Of a stretch of DNA of 16,767 bases, positions 13,750 to 16,767 are shown in pieces. The stretch is from assembly GCA_964652645.1 (NCBI GenBank), contig CAZZCS010000051.1, positions 1-16,767 on the forward strand, written 5' to 3'. Position numbers and translations under genes: made by a program. The stretch is from CAZZCS01 sp964652645. GTDB taxonomy: Bacteria > Cloacimonadota > Cloacimonadia > Cloacimonadales > Cloacimonadaceae. Within the stretch, counting starts at the first letter, position 1. Each line of letters starts with the position of its first letter. The notes under the pieces are model-generated. The model had not been told where the DNA came from. It saw only the letters and a list, made by a program, of their open reading frames with translations, and did no database searches.

Positions 13750-14874
13750 TCAATCCTGTGAATAAAGTTTTATCAATTGGGCAACGATGGAGACGCCCTT
13801 GTGCAGATCAGCGGTTTCGATATATTCGTTAACTGTATGATAGGCATGCATACCAGTGCCCAGGATAACAGTGGGGACTCCACCAGCATTGATGATGTTT
13901 GCATCGCTGCCTCCCCCGCCTTTTTGTACCTTCGCATCTATCTGGAGCAAGTCCATGGCCTTCTTGGCAAGAGATACAGGTAATTGATCCTCTGCCACAC
14001 AAAAAGAATCGTATTCTTTGTGGATCTTTACTTCGCACGCAGCAGCACCATGCTGGGTCTCGTATCTACCGACGGCGTGCTCTACGGCTGCCACGATGTC
14101 CTTGCAGGCTTGTTCCAGTTTGGCAGGATTGTGGCTGCGGGCTTCACCTTTGATCTCAACCTTGTTTGGCACTATATTGGTTGCGGTTCCTCCGCTGATG
14201 ACGCCCATATTGGTGGTAGTTTCAAAGTCTATTCTGCCGATTGGCATGGCTGCAAGCGCTTCTGAGGCCACTCGGATAGCGTTGATCCCCTTTTCGGGTT
14301 CGACTCCGGCATGAGCTTCTTTGCCTTTAATTGTGATGAAGATGGAATTCTGTGAGGGTGCTCCCACCACAATCTCGCCAATCTCCTGCGTATCCAGAGC
14401 ATAGCCGAGCGCAGATTTGAGCTTTGATTTGTCAAAGTGCTTGGCTCCCATGAGTCCGATTTCTTCGCTGATGGTGAAAAGCACTTCGATGGGTGCATGC
14501 GGTATCCCAAGATCCAGAATACTCTGGATTCCACAGATAATTTCTGCTACTCCAGATTTGTCATCTGCTCCCAATACAGTAGTACCGTCGCTTACAATTC
14601 TATCACCCTTGATCTGGGGCTTCACTCCGATACCAGGCTTTACAGTATCGATATGAGCGCAAAATAGAATTGGTTTTTTATTCAGATCACCTTTGAAAGT
14701 GGCAAAGATGTTGCCTGCATTACCGCCGGTAATGGAATTCACATCATCTTCTTCTACCTGTGCCCCCATAGCTTTCAGATCTGCAACTAATGCATCAGCA
14801 ATGGCTCTTTCATTTTTCGATTCGCTATCGATACCAGCCAAATGAACGAAATAATCTACTACGTCTCTTTTCAT
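13750..14874 (-). CDS. M20-family metallopeptidase, peptidase T-like
   Basis: 374 aa. This is a cytosolic zinc aminopeptidase of the M20 family, most like the PepT-related (PepT2-like) group acting on short peptides. In numbering from an upstream in-frame ATG at 14886 (378 aa), metal-site motifs are AHIDTV (H78, D80), GADDKSGVA (D108), TISEEIGLMGA (general base E141, ligand E142), ALDT (D165) and HAYHTVNEYI (H350). The inserted dimerisation domain carries GKEAHAGVEPEKGINAI (188-204). GGGAG (14884-14880) overlaps the first ATG and lies five bases before the ATG at 14874, so I prefer that start. It is first in the cluster with dapB, dapF and the RodZ-like gene. M20 members also include succinyl-DAP desuccinylases (DapE), so a DAP-pathway role is possible, but the motifs and GINAIxxAxxAL stretch fit PepT-like peptidases better. 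Confidence 0.9.
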   Translation of the reverse strand: MKRDVVDYFVHLAGIDSESKNERAIADALVADLKAMGAQVEEDDVNSITGGNAGNIFATFKGDLNKKPILFCAHIDTVKPGIGVKPQIKGDRIVSDGTTVLGADDKSGVAEIICGIQSILDLGIPHAPIEVLFTISEEIGLMGAKHFDKSKLKSALGYALDTQEIGEIVVGAPSQNSIFITIKGKEAHAGVEPEKGINAIRVASEALAAMPIGRIDFETTTNMGVISGGTATNIVPNKVEIKGEARSHNPAKLEQACKDIVAAVEHAVGRYETQHGAAACEVKIHKEYDSFCVAEDQLPVSLAKKAMDLLQIDAKVQKGGGGSDANIINAGGVPTVILGTGMHAYHTVNEYIETADLHKGVSIVAQLIKLYSQD

Positions 14875-14879
14875 CATTA

Positions 14880-14884
14880 CTCCC
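14880..14884 (-). promoter_or_regulatory. Ribosome binding site deciding the M20 peptidase start
   Basis: The minus strand reads GGGAG overlapping an ATG at 14886, two bases before an ATG at 14877 and five bases before an ATG at 14874. Spacing favours the last. The region upstream of the first ATG has no comparable motif. Confidence 0.55.
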
Positions 14885-14979
14885 ATTGGAACAATTCTCT
14901 TTTGTGTCAGTAATGCACATGAGATTATTTTGTCAAAGTAAAATAGTAAAACCCGCTATCTAAGGAAAGTCCAACAACC

Positions 14980-15765
14980 CTAAACATCAATCAGGGGAGT
15001 ATGCATGTCTTGATCCGCAAGCAATAATCTGACCTCACTGCGAACCTCCTGCAAATAGCTGCGCATTGTGAGTTCCGCTTTCGCTGGCGTGTTGTTTATC
15101 TCACTCAGATGCGCAAGAACGAGGTTCTTCAGTCCGGGATGCAGGATTTGACTGATGAGTCCCACTGCCTGATCGTTGGATAGATGTCCCTGGCTGCTTT
15201 TGATCCTCTGTTTCAAGAACCACTCGTAAGGACCCTCCATGAGCATACGTTCGTCGTGATTGCTCTCCAGCACTAGAGTAGTTGACTCCTTGAGATGCAT
15301 CAAAGATAGTTTACTGGGATAGCCCAAATCTGTAGCTACTCCCAGTTTTGCACCAGGCATTCCTTTTTTTACAAAGGAGAAGTTACAGCTGTCGATGGCA
15401 TCGTGGGAAGATTGGAAAGGATGAATGATAATGTCTTCAATCTCAAAAGTGTGCCCAGCCCTAAAGAAACGATTTCTGTCCTGAAGATTTCCGAGCTTGT
15501 GACTGGCCTGCATGTGAGTATCCGCAGTAAGATAGAGAGGGATCTTCATCATCCTGGAAATGGCTCCCACACTGCGGCAGTGATCCGAATGCTCGTGGCT
15601 CAGGATCACTCCTGCCAGGCTTGATTTGTCTATTTTCAGGGCTTCGAGTGCCTCATAGATCCGCTTGGCAGAAATCCCTGCATCCAAAAGAATTGCTACG
15701 CGTTCCGTGCGGATCAATACACAGTTCCCCTTGCTACCGCTGGCAATCACAGTTGTCTGAAACAT
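14980..15765 (-). CDS. walJ: WalJ/YycJ-family metallo-beta-lactamase-fold nuclease
   Basis: 261 aa, close to B. subtilis YycJ/WalJ (about 264 aa). It is a cytoplasmic metal-dependent hydrolase. YycJ proteins are reported as exonucleases linked to DNA metabolism, though the physiological substrate here is not proven. The hydrolase motif SHEHSDHC has H57, H59, D61 and H62. Further ligands are H121 (SSHDA), D146 (ATDLGY) and H219 (LAHLSEINN). The region with ESNHDERML (167-175) and GHLSN (193-197) distinguishes YycJ-type proteins from other branches. The N terminus has the family's ASGSKGNC (8-15) turn. It starts eight bases after the stop of the YhaM-like gene, preceded by AAGG, so the two are co-transcribed. 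The usual walRKHI neighbours are not in the window. Confidence 0.9.
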   Translation of the reverse strand: MFQTTVIASGSKGNCVLIRTERVAILLDAGISAKRIYEALEALKIDKSSLAGVILSHEHSDHCRSVGAISRMMKIPLYLTADTHMQASHKLGNLQDRNRFFRAGHTFEIEDIIIHPFQSSHDAIDSCNFSFVKKGMPGAKLGVATDLGYPSKLSLMHLKESTTLVLESNHDERMLMEGPYEWFLKQRIKSSQGHLSNDQAVGLISQILHPGLKNLVLAHLSEINNTPAKAELTMRSYLQEVRSEVRLLLADQDMHTPLIDV

Positions 15766-15773
15766 GTCCGGCC

Positions 15774-16724
15774 TTAGGGTCTATAAATCTTGTAGTAGCG
15801 GTTGTTTAGTTTGTCGAACTCTGTCCATTCTGCGTTATCAGGAGCACTTTCAATCAATTGCATGACTCCCACGGTCTGAGCATCCAGATTATCTGCCAGG
15901 TGCAATACAAGAGCTTCCAGAGTTTGGGGTAATCTCACTGATGCCTTTTCATATTCGCCGTGATGCGCCAGGATGAGATGCCTCAGATTGAGGAGTAGAT
16001 CGGGGGGGAAGCCATTGATCGATCTGGCTTTCTCACAGACCAATTGATCGGAAAGACTCAGGTGACCAATCAGTCGGCCTACATCCGTAAAATCGATCTT
16101 GGTCTCATTTGAGTATTCCATTACCTTGGCCACATCGTGCAAGATCGCCCCGGAGATCAAAAGATCATGATCCACAGGATAACGTTGGGCAAGAAACTCA
16201 CACAAGCCCGCCACTGAAACAATATGCTCGATAAGGCCATGGATATAGTTATGATGCCAGGATTTGGCAGCAGGAGCAGCTATAAACCTGGTGAAGAACT
16301 CTTTATCCTCAAAGATACTCTTGAGTAGTGCATTCAGATGGGGGTTTGCCACAGAATCAATAAACTTGAACAAGGTCTCAGCCAGAAAGTCCGGGTCTTG
16401 CTTGCTTCGGTTTAAGAAGTCTTCAATCTGATACTCCGAGCTATCGGCAAATCTTGTCTTTTGGATCGATAACTGAGTCTGACCTTTATAGCTGGTGACC
16501 ATGGCTTTGATCTTGATGATATCGCCCTCATCAAAATTTTGCGCTTCCATTTGGGCATTGCTCCAGATGTTTCCACTAATCGAGCCAGATTTATCCTGCA
16601 ATTTCAAACGAAGGTAATGTCCGCCCTTGCCCTCTCTTAGTTCTTTTTCAGCTACCAGGTAAAAACCCAGTACTTCCTTGCCTACATGCTCGTGCAGGTC
16701 TTTGACGTTTATATGCTTTTCCAT
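15774..16724 (-). CDS. yhaM: YhaM-like 3'-5' exoribonuclease (OB fold plus HD domain)
   Basis: 316 aa, near B. subtilis YhaM (314 aa). It is predicted to shorten RNA (and possibly DNA) from the 3' end. The N-terminal OB-fold (about 14-92) contains YLRLKLQDKSGSISGNIW (37-54). The HD phosphohydrolase domain (about 155-290) supplies the metal ligands H167 (HGLIEH), H196-D197 (ILHDVAK), H221 (IGHL), H254-H255 (LAHHGEYE) and D278 (LADNLDAQ). All expected HD residues are present. AGGA lies 11 bases upstream of the ATG, somewhat long, but the N terminus aligns well with YhaM at this Met. It precedes the WalJ-like nuclease by eight bases, pairing two nucleic-acid processing enzymes. Confidence 0.92.
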   Translation of the reverse strand: MEKHINVKDLHEHVGKEVLGFYLVAEKELREGKGGHYLRLKLQDKSGSISGNIWSNAQMEAQNFDEGDIIKIKAMVTSYKGQTQLSIQKTRFADSSEYQIEDFLNRSKQDPDFLAETLFKFIDSVANPHLNALLKSIFEDKEFFTRFIAAPAAKSWHHNYIHGLIEHIVSVAGLCEFLAQRYPVDHDLLISGAILHDVAKVMEYSNETKIDFTDVGRLIGHLSLSDQLVCEKARSINGFPPDLLLNLRHLILAHHGEYEKASVRLPQTLEALVLHLADNLDAQTVGVMQLIESAPDNAEWTEFDKLNNRYYKIYRP

Positions 16725-16737
16725 AATATCTATTTTC

Positions 16738-16767
16738 CTATTTGATGACGCTAAACTTCTTGCTGAT
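16738..16767 (-). CDS. Possible 3' end of an upstream gene (partial)
   Basis: Read on the minus strand from the window edge, one frame gives ISKKFSVIK followed by a TAG stop at 16740-16738, 13 bases before the YhaM-like start. The short gap and basic tail are what the end of a preceding operon gene would look like, but nine codons are too few to identify it. It could equally be a chance open frame. Confidence 0.25.
   Translation of the reverse strand: MSKKFSVIK

Noticed and set aside
13745..13753. TTG start for dapB at 13753
   Set aside because: The AGGA motif abuts the TTG with no spacing but lies nine bases before the ATG at 13744, which begins MARIVLVGYG, the expected DapB N terminus.
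14905..14936. Promoter for the M20-dapB-dapF operon (TTGACA at 14936-14931, minus strand)
   Set aside because: Only weak -10 candidates (ATTACT, preceded by TG) lie at the right distance. The genes may simply be continuous with the walJ transcript, so it was not listed as a feature.

Overview
The window is a tightly packed bacterial chromosome segment of roughly 45-47% GC by eye. It carries 14 confident protein-coding genes, 13 on the minus strand and one PAS-domain gene on the plus strand. I saw no rRNA, tRNA, CRISPR, transposase or phage gene. The best clue to the host is the V-type ATPase operon, whose order E - DUF2764 - A - B - D - I - K, without C, F or G, is the form known from Chlamydiae, Bacteroidota, Spirochaetes and relatives. 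With the anaerobe-like gene content and heptamer-rich intergenic repeats, my guess is an FCB-group anaerobe, possibly Candidatus Cloacimonadota. No taxonomic marker is present, so this is only a guess.

Layout from left to right: (1) 1-379 is non-coding and dominated by a compound tandem repeat (87-348, period 91 bp) built almost entirely of 7-bp units. (2) 380-2587 encodes a cytoplasmic GH13 glucan hydrolase with two N-terminal starch/glycogen-binding-like modules. (3) 2606-2646 is a strong intrinsic terminator closing the next operon. (4) 2670-10173 is the V-ATPase operon, read right to left from ntpE to ntpK. Its genes overlap or lie within a few bases of each other, and the K subunit keeps every residue of the Enterococcus-type Na+ site. 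(5) 10174-10435 is a divergent intergenic region with an inverted repeat and a candidate promoter. (6) 10436-11602 (+) is a triple-PAS protein with no output domain, converging on the next operon with interlocked stop codons. (7) 11599-14874 (-) runs M20 peptidase -> dapB -> dapF -> RodZ-like membrane HTH protein. (8) 14980-16724 (-) runs YhaM-like exoribonuclease -> WalJ/YycJ-like metallo-beta-lactamase nuclease. A few codons of a further upstream gene may be present at the right edge.

Taken together, the ATPase couples ATP to an ion gradient, probably Na+. DapB and DapF make meso-diaminopimelate for lysine and peptidoglycan, beside a RodZ-like shape protein. GH13 degrades internal alpha-glucan or imported maltodextrin. 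The main points worth a second look are the missing ATPase subunits and DUF2764 in the C-subunit slot, the Na+ signature, the divergent DapF active site, the heptad-built repeat array, the orphan PAS sensor, and a glucanase that starts only 19 nt after a terminator.
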